DNA of 64,000 bases. It comes from Allomeiothermus sp035760705. GTDB taxonomy: Bacteria; Deinococcota; Deinococci; Deinococcales; Thermaceae. Positions within the stretch are counted from its first letter, which is position 1. Each line of letters begins with the position of its first letter. Location of the stretch: the NCBI GenBank assembly GCA_035760705.1, contig DASTSL010000114.1:55131-119130 (forward strand). The letters are read 5' to 3'. The notes beneath the pieces are model-generated. The model was not told the DNA's origin. It did not search any database and was given only the letters and a program-made list of their open reading frames with translations. A program made the translations under genes and the position numbers. Shown here in pieces: positions 1 to 9,334 of the stretch.

Positions 1-1
1 C

Positions 2-427
2 TGGACCGAGGGAGCCGTCGAGGCAGTGAAGTGGCTCAACGACCGGGGATATCTGGTGTTGGTGCTCACCAACCAGGCGGGAATCGCGCGGGGCTACTAC
101 AGCGAGGAACACTTTCTGAAGTTCACGGATTGGATTCACGAGCAACTGCGCTTGGCCGGGGCGCACCTCGAGGCCACCTATTACTGCCCCTACCACCCTG
201 AGGGCTTGGGCCAGTACCGCCGCGAGTCAGAAGATCGCAAACCCAACCCCGGTATGTTCCTGCGGGCCATCGCCGAGTGGCAGCCCGATCTCTCGCGCAG
301 CCTGGCGATCGGCGACAAGGAAAGCGACCTCCGGGCGGCCCGGGCAGCAGGGGTGCGGGCGCGGCTTTTTGCTGGAGGCAATCTGCTCGAGTTCGTCCAG
401 GGTGCTCTCGGTGAATCCGTGCGTTAG
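2..427 (+). CDS. HAD-superfamily phosphatase, GmhB-like (D-glycero-D-manno-heptose 1,7-bisphosphate phosphatase type), 5' end outside the window
   Basis: The open frame runs in from the left edge, so the N-terminal nucleophile Asp motif is not visible. What remains matches the HAD-IIIA/GmhB family: the motif II region VLTNQAGIARGYY, a zinc-loop-like CPYH, the motif III lysine in RKPNPGM, and the motif IV acidic pair in IGDKESD. Family members remove the C1 phosphate from heptose bisphosphate in the route to ADP- or GDP-heptose. The gene sits directly before glycosyltransferases, which fits nucleotide-sugar supply for a surface glycan. The second zinc-binding CxC typical of GmhB is not evident, so a different histidinol- or sugar-phosphate specificity is possible. 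Confidence 0.75.
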   Translation, partial: WTEGAVEAVKWLNDRGYLVLVLTNQAGIARGYYSEEHFLKFTDWIHEQLRLAGAHLEATYYCPYHPEGLGQYRRESEDRKPNPGMFLRAIAEWQPDLSRSLAIGDKESDLRAARAAGVRARLFAGGNLLEFVQGALGESVR

Positions 428-436
428 GAGGAGTGG

Positions 437-1582
437 ATGCGGGTCGGATTTTTCACCTACGGGATGGGGCAGCATCTCACGGGAATAGGCCGTTACACGG
501 TGGAGCTGACCCGTGCCTTGAAAGCTGCTGAACCCGGCCTCGAGATCGTCCTGCTCAACCCCTACCCGGATTCTCCGCTCGAATGGTATCGGGAGTTCGA
601 GACCTACCCGGTTCCCACATTGCAAAAGGTTCCGGCGGCGGCCAGCCTGGGCAACTGGGTGTTGCACCGGGCGGCACTCGAACTCAAACTCGACATCCTC
701 CACGACCCCTGTGGCATCGCGCCTTTTCTAGTTCCGACCAAGGCCTACCGGCGGGTCACCACCATCCACGATGCGATCCCCCTGGTGATGCCCGAGGTTC
801 AACCCTGGGCGACCCGGTTAGTGTTTCGCACCCTGGTTCCGCTGGCCCGTTATACCGCCGATGCAGTCTTTACCGTGAGCCAGCATGCTGCCCTGGACTT
901 GGCCCGCCACGCCCGGCTGCCCGAGAGCAAGCTCTTCGTGGCCCCCAACGCGGTGAATCCGCCCCTGGCAATGAGCGAAGCGGAGGTTCGGGCGGCGCTC
1001 GAGCGCCTGGGCGTCAAATCCCCCTACTTTTTGGCGGTGGGCCAGTTGGCGGCCCGTAAAAACTTGCCCCGGCTACTGGAGGCTTTCGCCGTGCTCCGCC
1101 GGGAGAACCCCGAGCTAAACCTGGCCGTGGTGGGGCCGAGCACCTGGAAGGGTCACGAGGTCTTCCAAAAAGCCCAAAGCCTCGAGGGAGTGACCCTCAC
1201 CGGTTTCGTCTCCGACTCTGATTTGGACGCGCTGTACTACGGGGCGCTGGCCTTGGTCTTTCCCTCGCTTTACGAAGGTTTTGGCATCCCCGCGATCGAG
1301 GCGATGGCCCACGGAACTCCGGTCTTGGCCGCTGAGGCTAGTTCCTTGCCGGAGGTGGTGGGCGAGGCCGGGCTGCTCTTCGACCCGACGTCGGTGGAGG
1401 CCATCGCCGCAGCAATGCGCCGAATCTGGCGGGATGAGAGTTTGCGTGAGGAACTTAAAGGGCGGGGGCTCGAGCGGGTCAAGCAATACACTTGGGCCGA
1501 AACCGCCCGCAAAACCCTGGAGGTTTACCGGAATTTATTGGGCGGCCAGGTCGTTCGCCAAGAGACGTATTCGGAAGCCTAG
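437..1582 (+). CDS. Glycosyltransferase family 4 (GT-B fold)
   Basis: A 381-residue retaining GT4-type glycosyltransferase that transfers a sugar from an NDP-sugar to a growing glycan at the cytoplasmic face of the membrane. The N-terminus has the GIGRYTVELTRAL acceptor-domain motif and a IHDAIPLVMP segment. The C-terminal half has the donor-binding region with AVGQLAARKNLPRLLEAF and the E-x7-E motif in YEGFGIPAIEAM (about residues 280-292). The ATG is preceded by a strong AGGAGG nine bases after the upstream stop, indicating an operon with the HAD phosphatase. Donor and acceptor cannot be read from sequence. Confidence 0.9.
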   Translation: MRVGFFTYGMGQHLTGIGRYTVELTRALKAAEPGLEIVLLNPYPDSPLEWYREFETYPVPTLQKVPAAASLGNWVLHRAALELKLDILHDPCGIAPFLVPTKAYRRVTTIHDAIPLVMPEVQPWATRLVFRTLVPLARYTADAVFTVSQHAALDLARHARLPESKLFVAPNAVNPPLAMSEAEVRAALERLGVKSPYFLAVGQLAARKNLPRLLEAFAVLRRENPELNLAVVGPSTWKGHEVFQKAQSLEGVTLTGFVSDSDLDALYYGALALVFPSLYEGFGIPAIEAMAHGTPVLAAEASSLPEVVGEAGLLFDPTSVEAIAAAMRRIWRDESLREELKGRGLERVKQYTWAETARKTLEVYRNLLGGQVVRQETYSEA

Positions 1583-1601
1583 AAAATGAGGAGATTGTGT
1601 C

Positions 1602-3554
1602 ATGCGGAGAAACACTTACTTACCGGCCACAGTTTTACTGGCCTTGCTCCTGATCCTTTTAGTAGTTGTAGCCTTCGGCCAGGGTGGGGATCGCACCCGG
1701 CCCACCCTCACCCTGAGCAACCCGCCCAGCGGCAGCAGTGTCAATGTGGGGAACGTCACCGTAAGTGGGGAAGCCAGCGACGACACCGGCGTGACCCGCC
1801 TCACCTATCGCTTGGGCGCGAACCCTGAGCAAGAGGTGAAGATCACCCCTGGAACCAAGGTAGAGTTCGGCTTTACCGTAGATCTCAAGCCCGGCCACAA
1901 CGTGCTCATCCTGAGCGCTTACGATGCCGCCGGAAACCGCGCCTCGAGCACCGTCACGGTGAGCTACACTGCGGCTGCGGCTTTGCCTTTGCCAGGAGCC
2001 TGGCCTTCGCCCACCGGTGCTCCGCCGACCCTGCTACAGGCTTACTGGATCAACCATTATGTGACCGCCACCGATAGCCAAGTGGAGGTCAAGTACATGG
2101 AGTACCGGCCTCGCCAATTCGATACCGGGGTCAGCCTGATCCGCCGCGCCGCCGAGCAACGCTTTGCTGAGTCCAAGCTCGATGACCCCGGCCCCTACAG
2201 AGGTTGGGACGTGCTGATTCTGCCCGGAGGGGGTACCTACACCGGCTCGACCGGTAAGAACCTGCTCGAGATCTACCTCAACCGTACGGCCAGGGTGGGC
2301 TTGATCTGGTACGCCAACCCCAACGACCTTCCTTCCTGGATGCAAAACCAGGGCTGGACTCGAGGAGCGGATGTTAAGATAGATGGCAAAAGCTACCCGG
2401 TTTTCCTGCGTACGATGGGCGCGGGTCAGCAGTTGCTGGGGGGGATCGAGCGCAAGTCGGGGCGGGCCTACACGGTACTGCTGGCCGAGCGTGACAACAA
2501 ACCCTCCATTGCCCCTCCGGTTCCCGCCGGGCTCGAGGTGCCCCAGCCCAACACCGCCTGTCCCGATTGGGTGCACGACCAGTACATGGTCAAGGGCCTC
2601 GACGGGAAGATGTACCGCACCTGGCATCCCCAGATTGACCCGGTCTACTGGTGTTACTTCGGCCACGAACACGGCTCCGACCCGCGCATGTTCGCGGCCT
2701 TTGACAAAATCGCCCCGGCCTTCGGCTATGTGAGCCAGAAAGCCAATGCCGATGAGCCACACACCGGTTTCAAGCTCTTCGCCTACGACGACAACCAAGG
2801 GCATTCGTGGCTGATTCAGTTCCACATCGGCACGGGCGGTAAGGGCCGGCTCTGCACCCGCTTCCACGAATACAATGTGTGGGTAGCGAACCGACAAAGT
2901 GGTGAATTGCTGGCTGATCTGCACTTCATGACCGACACCGGCCCGGCCTTGGATGCCAGCGCAAGCGGAACCCCTGACGACCCCGGTAAGGCCAACACCA
3001 CCCGTTACAAACCCGAGGGGTGCCCGGATAATCTCGACATCCCCATGAACAACGACCAGGGCCGCCGCCGGATTCCCCAGATTGATCGCAACGGCTACGA
3101 GACCTGGCAGCCCAGCTTACCCAAGACTTTAGGGATGTTTGGCGCACGCGGCTATAACACCGACAACCCCCAGACCCGCTGCTCTACCGAGACCGATGCC
3201 CAGGGCAACCCCACCTGCAAAGAAGTGATCAAGACCAAATCCGACTATGACTGGGGCGAGAACCGCTGGTTTATCATCGCCGAGGCGGATGCCAACAAGG
3301 GCTTTGGCATTGATGCCAGCACTGCCCTGGCGACCGGGGTTTTCTACACCGATCCCAAGGGCCTCGAGCTGCGCAAACCCACCGACCCCGACGCGGTGCA
3401 CCAGTACATCAAATCCGGCCTGGACATCGTTCACATCACCGGGGAGCGTTGGATTCCCTATGACCCCTGGTGGGTGCAGTACCGAGCAGTACCCTCGGGC
3501 AAGGTGTTTTTCTCCGGACATAACCTTGAAGACTCGCTACGCCAGCCCAACTGA
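1602..3554 (+). CDS. Secreted protein with N-terminal Ig-like domain; large C-terminal region of unknown function
   Basis: A 650-residue exported protein. Residues 1-27 form a signal peptide (MRRN, then a Leu/Val-rich core ending in FGQGG). Residues about 30-125 look like a bacterial Ig-like domain (NPPSGSSVNVGNVTVSGEA, then LSAYDAAGNRASSTVTV). The remaining 500 or so residues are rich in Trp, Tyr, Gly and Asp, with several Cys that could form disulfides, and I recognise no family. A GAGGAG precedes the ATG. It lies just downstream of the GT4 gene and ends at a clear terminator, so it probably closes this operon. A role at the cell surface or in glycan processing is inference from signal peptide and context only. 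Confidence 0.8.
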   Translation: MRRNTYLPATVLLALLLILLVVVAFGQGGDRTRPTLTLSNPPSGSSVNVGNVTVSGEASDDTGVTRLTYRLGANPEQEVKITPGTKVEFGFTVDLKPGHNVLILSAYDAAGNRASSTVTVSYTAAAALPLPGAWPSPTGAPPTLLQAYWINHYVTATDSQVEVKYMEYRPRQFDTGVSLIRRAAEQRFAESKLDDPGPYRGWDVLILPGGGTYTGSTGKNLLEIYLNRTARVGLIWYANPNDLPSWMQNQGWTRGADVKIDGKSYPVFLRTMGAGQQLLGGIERKSGRAYTVLLAERDNKPSIAPPVPAGLEVPQPNTACPDWVHDQYMVKGLDGKMYRTWHPQIDPVYWCYFGHEHGSDPRMFAAFDKIAPAFGYVSQKANADEPHTGFKLFAYDDNQGHSWLIQFHIGTGGKGRLCTRFHEYNVWVANRQSGELLADLHFMTDTGPALDASASGTPDDPGKANTTRYKPEGCPDNLDIPMNNDQGRRRIPQIDRNGYETWQPSLPKTLGMFGARGYNTDNPQTRCSTETDAQGNPTCKEVIKTKSDYDWGENRWFIIAEADANKGFGIDASTALATGVFYTDPKGLELRKPTDPDAVHQYIKSGLDIVHITGERWIPYDPWWVQYRAVPSGKVFFSGHNLEDSLRQPN

Positions 3555-3570
3555 GCCTCCCCTCGCCAAA

Positions 3571-3603
3571 AACCCCACCCCAGGCTGGGTGGGGTTTGTT
3601 TTT
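3571..3603 (+). terminator. Rho-independent terminator after the first + strand operon
   Basis: A 10-bp perfect stem (AACCCCACCC with GGGTGGGGTT, 3571-3580 and 3587-3596) with a 6-base loop is followed by TGTTTTTT-like sequence. It starts 17 bases after the stop of the secreted protein gene. Confidence 0.9.
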
Positions 3604-3604
3604 G

Positions 3605-4191
3605 AGGGTGGTTCCCAGGCGGCTAACCTCGAGGGTGAACCTGTCTCCAAGCGCCAGAGCCGTTTGCAATTTGCTTGACCGAACCCCGGTGTTACAAACC
3701 ACCACTGGCTTCGGGGCAAAACTACACCTCCCCCACAGAAGCTTCCTGGCACGGGTTCATGCTATTTGTCACGACCATCTCGCTAAAGTTTGCCCTGAAC
3801 CCTACGAAACATGGCTCCCCACCGAACTTCTGTATCAACCCTTCCATAGCCGAAGGTGTAGGGTTAGCCCTCTTCCCGCCCGTACTCTGCACCAGACAGG
3901 AAAGTGGAGAGGTTTTATCTGTCCACGACTGTATGGGGAGACTACCTTGGCTCGAGGTTTCTGCTCGGCACCTCTGGCGCTCTCTATAAGAATTGACCGT
4001 ACGGGCAGTGGTGCCGAGCGCAAGACGCTCGGTGCGGAGGGCTCAGGCTGGGCCCTAACCCCCTGGCCTGCTTATCAAGCATTACCGCGACCTCTCAGAT
4101 CTGCTTTGACGTGACCGATGGCAGGCACACCACGGTGCCGGTGGGCTAAAGCCCACTACACCCTGGAGGGCCCAGAAGAGTGCTGTAGATC
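3605..4191. other. Non-coding spacer between convergent operons
   Basis: About 590 bp with no convincing gene. Short open frames here have neither ribosome sites nor protein-like composition. It contains a 7-bp perfect hairpin (CCGAGCG, CAAGA, CGCTCGG at 4014-4032) and a REP-like element at 4126-4163. It separates the + strand genes from the minus-strand glycosyltransferase operon. Confidence 0.6.
4126..4163 (+). repeat. REP-like palindromic element, copy 1
   Basis: The core hairpin is GTGGGC, loop TAAA, GCCCAC (4141-4156), preceded by a CACACCACGGTGCCG head and followed by TACACCCT. A second copy with the same head and loop but a different stem lies at 36311-36350. The shape resembles REP sequences of the kind linked to RAYT transposases in other bacteria. 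Confidence 0.65.
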
Positions 4192-5814
4192 TCAGCGCTG
4201 GAAGGGTGTCTGCGGCGAACGGTGATAGATTTGAGCCTCTCCGTTGTCATAGACCCGGTTGCCCAGGAGCCAGGTGGATTGGGGGAATCCCCAAGCTACC
4301 GAATTTGCCTGCTTGAGGCTCGAGTTCAGCGTATGGAAGGTAAAGGGGTTGCGCCGGGCCACGTCTAAGTCGTTGAGGTTGGAAGGACCGAAATTATATT
4401 CCATGTAGTAGGCGTCGTAGAGACGGGTCTCCGGGCCTACCCACAACACGCTCTCCCGCTCCCGCTCGCTCCAGGCGTGGATCGCCTCGATCTCAGCGGC
4501 GTCGTAGTGCATCCAGCGGTTGCTCACTAGGGGGTCGAGGGTGGCTTTGAGCAGGCTGAGCACCGCTAGTACCACCGCTGCTGTGCCCGCTACCCGCCAG
4601 TGCCAGGGGCTCGAGCCCAAGAGCCGGGAAAGACCCAAGGTGAAAAGCGGGGCGGCGAAGACTGCGAAGTAGGTGTACATTCGCACCTGGAGGTTGCTGC
4701 CCGCCTCGAGCCCCACCAGGTCAATCGGGATCGCTGCCGCTAACTGGAAGCCGAAGGCCCCGTACAAGGCCAGCAGGAAGACCCTTGGAATGGACGCCCT
4801 TTCAGGGGTGCGCAGGGTGGGGATGAGGAGCATCAGCCAGGCCACGAAAGAGCCCAGGAATAAGATCCAGCGGAAGGAGGAGATCAGCTTGTATACGGTG
4901 GGGTTAGTCCAGTCGGTAACGGTGGACTCGTAGGGGTTGGATTCCGGGGTGAAGCTCAGGGCCAAGGCTCCGAGCTTGGCTAAGGCCGTTTTGAGCACTT
5001 CGAGGTTTTGTCCGGCCAGTGGATAGATGTACCACATCACCAACAGCACCAACAGCCAGGAAGCCCCTACCCGCAAGGCCAGGCGCTGGGTGGAGGTGCG
5101 CAACTGGGGCAAGGGCTGGTGGCGGCGCATCCCCAAAAACAGCAGGGCGAAGATCAAGGCCAAGGTGGAAGCCACGATAAAGCTCGAGCCGAAGAAGACG
5201 TTAAGCGTTGCTAAGGTAAAGGCTACCAGATAATAGACGGCGACCCAAGCTGCGAAGAGCCCCCAGTTGCGGGCTTGTGCTTCCATAAAGCCTTTTAGCA
5301 GACCGAGCGAGGCCAGCAGAGTGAGGGCTACTGTGATCTTCTCATGATTGCCGCGAGAGACGGTAAAGACGAGCTCGGGCACCAAGAATAAGACCGAAGC
5401 AGCAATCAGACCTAGCCGGTCCGAGCCAAGCCAGCGGCGGAAGGCCGCGAAGCCAAAGATTCCCAGGAATACGTTACCAAGTATGGGCGTGTAGATCTGC
5501 ATCAATTCGCCGATGGGCCGTCCGGTGAAGTAAGACAGCATGTTGACCCAGGTGGCATAGGCATATCCATGCGGATAAGCCCCAGCGTAGTCGATCGTGC
5601 CTTCGAGTTGCATACGGGCAATGATCCCCGCAAAGGCCACCCCGTCGATCTCGCCCCAGCGACCCCCGTAACGCAGGACAAAATAGATGCCAAAGCAAAG
5701 CCCGATAGCTGCGATCAGCCAGAACGTCGCAAGCTGGCTTTCTTGTCGGGGCTGTGAGCTAGCCTTCGCCACAGGCTGGATCTGGGGGACCCCTTTGGGC
5801 CGGGTCGGGATCAT
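4192..5814 (-). CDS. Polytopic membrane protein, possible GT-C-type glycosyltransferase
   Basis: A 540-residue protein with a short basic cytoplasmic N-terminus, about ten or more hydrophobic segments, and a soluble C-terminal tail (about residues 450-540). An acidic EIDG sits in the first predicted outer loop after TM1, followed by a Tyr-rich loop. This layout is typical of GT-C enzymes that use lipid-linked sugar donors at the outer face of the membrane, but I cannot assign a named family. It is the last gene of a minus-strand glycan operon, 13 bases after the secreted-protein gene. A role in polymerising or transferring the glycan is inference. Confidence 0.7.
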   Translation of the reverse strand: MIPTRPKGVPQIQPVAKASSQPRQESQLATFWLIAAIGLCFGIYFVLRYGGRWGEIDGVAFAGIIARMQLEGTIDYAGAYPHGYAYATWVNMLSYFTGRPIGELMQIYTPILGNVFLGIFGFAAFRRWLGSDRLGLIAASVLFLVPELVFTVSRGNHEKITVALTLLASLGLLKGFMEAQARNWGLFAAWVAVYYLVAFTLATLNVFFGSSFIVASTLALIFALLFLGMRRHQPLPQLRTSTQRLALRVGASWLLVLLVMWYIYPLAGQNLEVLKTALAKLGALALSFTPESNPYESTVTDWTNPTVYKLISSFRWILFLGSFVAWLMLLIPTLRTPERASIPRVFLLALYGAFGFQLAAAIPIDLVGLEAGSNLQVRMYTYFAVFAAPLFTLGLSRLLGSSPWHWRVAGTAAVVLAVLSLLKATLDPLVSNRWMHYDAAEIEAIHAWSERERESVLWVGPETRLYDAYYMEYNFGPSNLNDLDVARRNPFTFHTLNSSLKQANSVAWGFPQSTWLLGNRVYDNGEAQIYHRSPQTPFQR

Positions 5815-5827
5815 TGCTGCCTCCAGT

Positions 5828-8191
5828 TCATGCCCACCTCCAGGCCCGCCATAAGCTGAAAAGCCCCCCGCCGAGGAACATCACTAGCAGGATCAGAGCC
5901 ACTGGATTCCCGCTGAACTCCTGTCGTATGCTTTCGCGCTGGCTGGGCTCGATAAAAACTGGTTCAAGCTCGAGGGTATTTTTCCCCAGCACCAGCTTGA
6001 CCGGCTGATCCGCTGCGCCAGTCGGGGAAAAGGCTAGCTCCTCGGACCACTTTCCGGCTCCCGGAATGGTGAGTTGGTCCCAGGACTTCACCAGATTTTT
6101 GCCCACCCATAGCTCTGCGGGGCCGGTGTAGTCGAGGCTGCCCTGATTCTCCAAGTTGAGCCGGAACCAGGCCGGCTCGAACTGCCGAGCGCCTTTGGTC
6201 TCGAGCCGACCTTGGAGCTTGGGAGCCGCCGCCTGGCGGCGGCTCCAGGTGCGGCTGGCCGCGTCGTAGCGTAGCAGGTGGGTCCCAGCAGGCAGGTTGG
6301 GCAGACCAAGGGCCGCACTGACCGGGCTCGGCGTGCTGAGCACCATCTGAAAGCCACCCGAGATTATCCTCACCTGGCTGAGTTGGGCTCCCGGCAGGCG
6401 CAAGCCGGCTCCGGGGAAAGCTTGCAGCCAGGCTCGCAGGTTGCGCGGATCCCGGCCTGAGAACGGAGCGACCCGGTCGCGGAAAGCCTGCCAGCTGGCC
6501 CGGTCAGCTGGGGGATTGAGCGTGAAGGCTTGGAGCTGGTAGCTGGCCTGTCGTAGCTCTACGCCGTCAGGGCCGGTGTAGAGCAGGTAGCCATCCACGG
6601 CATACAAAGCTTGCTCGAGCGTGCCAGGGTAAGCCCGGGGAGTGTCGTCTTCGGCAGGAGGTTTCGTGCCTGGGGCCCGAGGCGGTGGAGGGGTGGGGGG
6701 CGCTGAAGCCGGGCGCTCCAGGATCCAGCTATCTACATTGGGCCCGGCTTGGAGGCTCTTGGTGCGGAGCACCCGGCCATCCCCCAGGTTCCATAGCCCC
6801 CCTTGGGCCCAGCTCAGGTGGACGCGCTGATCGATCGGGCTCAGGTAGAGCAGGGGGGTGCGGAAATAGCTCGCGCTGTACTCGCCCCTAAACCCTGGAG
6901 GCATCGCCCGGTCGGAGGTGCGCACCAGCGAATCGTCTTTAGGGAGGTAGGGGGTCTCGAGTTCGGCGATGGGTTGGTCGCTGGTGCCGGAGAGCCAATT
7001 CCAGTGCTCGTTGGCCTGGGCACTGAAGAAGTAGATACCTTCCGAGCCGGGGTAGCCCTCGGTAGCTTCGACGAAGGAGATCATGGGCCATTTTTGGCCT
7101 ACCACGAAGCGGGTCAGGTTAGCCGGGGAAGGGGCATTAAACTTCTGCCCACCGATCTGATAGGTCTCCTGATAGGGATAAAAGCCAGCCAGATGCAACC
7201 CATAGCGCCAAACGGTCGGGCTATCGGTTTTCCAGGAGTAACGGAAGGTGGTGCGCTCGAGGCCGTAGGGTTCGGGGCCGAATGGAGTTCCTGCGGGAAA
7301 GCGGCTTCCGCGCACGACTAACTGGGCATAGCGGGTAGCCGAGTCGAAGTTATAGAAAACAAAGGGCGACTCAAAGGATACTTTGGGCGGGTAGGTGCTG
7401 GAGTTGATGGCGTACATGCCGCCGTTTTGGAACCCGGGGAAGGGGCTAAAGCGAAAGGTATAGTCGCGTAGATCCAAGTAGAGGGGGTTAGGGTTCTGCT
7501 CGAACCAGTCGGGGGATTCCCGTCCAATGCCTAGAAAAGGGAAGGTGGGCATGATCGAGGGGGCTGCCTTGAAAGGTAGCTCGGGCTGAGCCCGCAGATT
7601 GGCCCCAAAGCGCTCGCAGCCGCGGGTGGTCTGGTAGGGATCGGCCTCGGGGCGGCGGCGGTTGGTCTGCCAGAGGGGATCTCCTTTAGCATCGGTGCCC
7701 ACGGTGATTTCGATATCGGTCTGGCCGTCGGGGTCTACGTGCAGGTCGCAGTCTAGCCCGTCTTCAAGCACCGTGAGCCGGTAGTTGGGCTTGCCGTTCA
7801 CCAGCCAGCCCCCGCTTTGTGGGCGCAGGGTGAGGACGGGGTTAGGGGGGTTGGTCAGCTCGAGGCGGTTCCCTTGCAGGTTGAAGGCAATGCGCAAAGC
7901 ACCCCAAGCTCGTAGGTAAAGGCGGGCCTCGGGGGTATCACCGGTTTTGGAAAAAACCAATGCCATGCGGGGATTTTGGGGATTCTCGAAGGCGAAAATA
8001 TAAGCATCGGTCTCGGCGTTACCCCAGCGCCACCAGGGTTGGCTGCGTACACCTGCAGGAATGGGGTTGGGGCTCACTACCGTTACCCAAGCCGGTACCC
8101 CGGCAATTTCTCCTTGCCAGGTGGCGGTCTCAGCCAGGCTGGTTGAAGCGAGGCTCAAGGCCAACCACACGAGGAGGCTTGCGTGCTTCAT
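5828..8191 (-). CDS. Secreted, C-terminally membrane-anchored protein of unknown function
   Basis: A 787-residue protein. I chose the ATG at 8191 because it overlaps the upstream glycosyltransferase stop as ATGA and opens a clear signal peptide (MKHASLLVWLALSLASTSLA); the longer open frame to 8470 is antisense-like readthrough. The body is beta-rich with many Trp, Tyr and Pro, and a proline-rich linker (PTPPPPRAPG) sits in the middle. The C-terminus ends in one transmembrane helix (VALILLVMFLGGGLFSLW) and a short basic tail, so most of the protein faces outward. I recognise no catalytic motif. It may handle or anchor the exported glycan, which is inference from position. Confidence 0.75.
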   Translation of the reverse strand: MKHASLLVWLALSLASTSLAETATWQGEIAGVPAWVTVVSPNPIPAGVRSQPWWRWGNAETDAYIFAFENPQNPRMALVFSKTGDTPEARLYLRAWGALRIAFNLQGNRLELTNPPNPVLTLRPQSGGWLVNGKPNYRLTVLEDGLDCDLHVDPDGQTDIEITVGTDAKGDPLWQTNRRRPEADPYQTTRGCERFGANLRAQPELPFKAAPSIMPTFPFLGIGRESPDWFEQNPNPLYLDLRDYTFRFSPFPGFQNGGMYAINSSTYPPKVSFESPFVFYNFDSATRYAQLVVRGSRFPAGTPFGPEPYGLERTTFRYSWKTDSPTVWRYGLHLAGFYPYQETYQIGGQKFNAPSPANLTRFVVGQKWPMISFVEATEGYPGSEGIYFFSAQANEHWNWLSGTSDQPIAELETPYLPKDDSLVRTSDRAMPPGFRGEYSASYFRTPLLYLSPIDQRVHLSWAQGGLWNLGDGRVLRTKSLQAGPNVDSWILERPASAPPTPPPPRAPGTKPPAEDDTPRAYPGTLEQALYAVDGYLLYTGPDGVELRQASYQLQAFTLNPPADRASWQAFRDRVAPFSGRDPRNLRAWLQAFPGAGLRLPGAQLSQVRIISGGFQMVLSTPSPVSAALGLPNLPAGTHLLRYDAASRTWSRRQAAAPKLQGRLETKGARQFEPAWFRLNLENQGSLDYTGPAELWVGKNLVKSWDQLTIPGAGKWSEELAFSPTGAADQPVKLVLGKNTLELEPVFIEPSQRESIRQEFSGNPVALILLVMFLGGGLFSLWRAWRWA

Positions 8192-9321
8192 CGGAACCCC
8201 CCAAAGAGGTAAAGCAAAGGCGGAATGGCTTCCTGTAAGGTCCGGGTAGTGAGGGCGGGATCGTTGATTAAAGCGGTGATGATGGCTAGATTTTCCTGAT
8301 TCCAACGCCGGAGAAAGGCTGAGCTGATCCTCATGCCAGGCTCGGCCCTGGCGGCCTCTAAGGCTAAATACCAAAGCTGGGCCCGGGTGCTTTTGGGCAT
8401 CGGCAACCAGCTGATGGCCCGCGCCACCATGACGTCCCAGCGCAACTTGGGGCTCTCTCGAGCGGCCCACTCCAAATAGGGTTTGGCTTTGGCTGGCTCC
8501 TTAGCTTCCAAGTACATGAAGCCGATGGCCGCCAAGCGGCCCACCACCGCCTGATGACGATAGGGCTCGAGGTCTGGCGGCGTGCTCTTGGGGAGCTTTT
8601 CCTCGAACATGGCGACCTCTTCGATCATGCGCGGCAGGATATGTTGGGGGATGGTGTGGGATTCGGGGTGCTCGCGGAAATAAGCCAGAGGGCGGGGTAG
8701 ATAATAGGCTTGGGCTCCTCGCCCCAGCAGTTCCAGCCACAATTCGTAGTCAGAGACGAAGATGTAGTCCGGGTCGAAGAGGAAGGGTCGGCAGTAGAAG
8801 CGTTCGAACAGAGCTCGCCGCACCAGGGTGGTTTGCACCATGATGTAGTCGTTCAGGTACAGCTCACGTAGGCCCCGGTGCAGGCCTTGGGAGGGTAGGT
8901 GCCGGAAGATGCTGAGATAGGGCACCAGTCCGTCCTCCTTTACTTTGTAGCCGTCCGCGTGTACAAAGGTGGCTTGGGGATTTTGCTCAGCGGTGGCGAC
9001 CAACACTTCCAGGGTTTCTGGCATCCACCAATCGTCTGAGGGAAGAATGATGAAATAGCCGCTCTGGGGGTGGGCGTTTTGAAAACAGCGGGTATAATTG
9101 GCCGCCAGTCCCAGGTTTTGGGGGTTGCGGAAAACCCGCACCCGGGGGTCTTTTCGGGCATAAGCCTCGGCTATGGCGTAGGTTCGGTCGGGGGAGTTGT
9201 CATCGGTGATGACCAGTTCGAAATCGCCAAAGCGCTGAGCCAACACACTCTCAATGGCCTGAGCAATATAGGCCTGGTGCTTGTAGGTTGGCATCAATAC
9301 GCTGACTGAGGGACTGCCCAT
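8188..9321 (-). CDS. Glycosyltransferase family 2
   Basis: A 377-residue GT2 (GT-A fold). The N-terminus SVLMPTYKHQAYIAQAIESVL and the TDDNSPDRT loop bind the nucleotide-sugar, and LPSDDWWMPETLEVL holds the metal-binding acidic motif. The C-terminal third, from about residue 260, is a helical extension shared with the GT2 at 13265-14254 (compare LPMPKSTRAQLWYLAL with LPLPKNTRAQLWNLAW), so the two are duplicates. It overlaps the following secreted-protein gene by 4 bp (ATGA), pointing to translational coupling. Confidence 0.92.
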   Translation of the reverse strand: MGSPSVSVLMPTYKHQAYIAQAIESVLAQRFGDFELVITDDNSPDRTYAIAEAYARKDPRVRVFRNPQNLGLAANYTRCFQNAHPQSGYFIILPSDDWWMPETLEVLVATAEQNPQATFVHADGYKVKEDGLVPYLSIFRHLPSQGLHRGLRELYLNDYIMVQTTLVRRALFERFYCRPFLFDPDYIFVSDYELWLELLGRGAQAYYLPRPLAYFREHPESHTIPQHILPRMIEEVAMFEEKLPKSTPPDLEPYRHQAVVGRLAAIGFMYLEAKEPAKAKPYLEWAARESPKLRWDVMVARAISWLPMPKSTRAQLWYLALEAARAEPGMRISSAFLRRWNQENLAIITALINDPALTTRTLQEAIPPLLYLFGGFR

Positions 9322-9334
9322 CTATCTCTCCTAA

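Noticed and set aside
3596..4114. 172- and 104-codon frames in the spacer after the first terminator
   Set aside because: No ribosome site, no family resemblance and codon use unlike neighbours.
8192..8470. N-terminal extension of the 787-aa secreted protein
   Set aside because: The extension is out-of-frame shadow of the GT2 gene; the ATG at 8191 opens a signal peptide and overlaps the GT2 stop by 4 bp.
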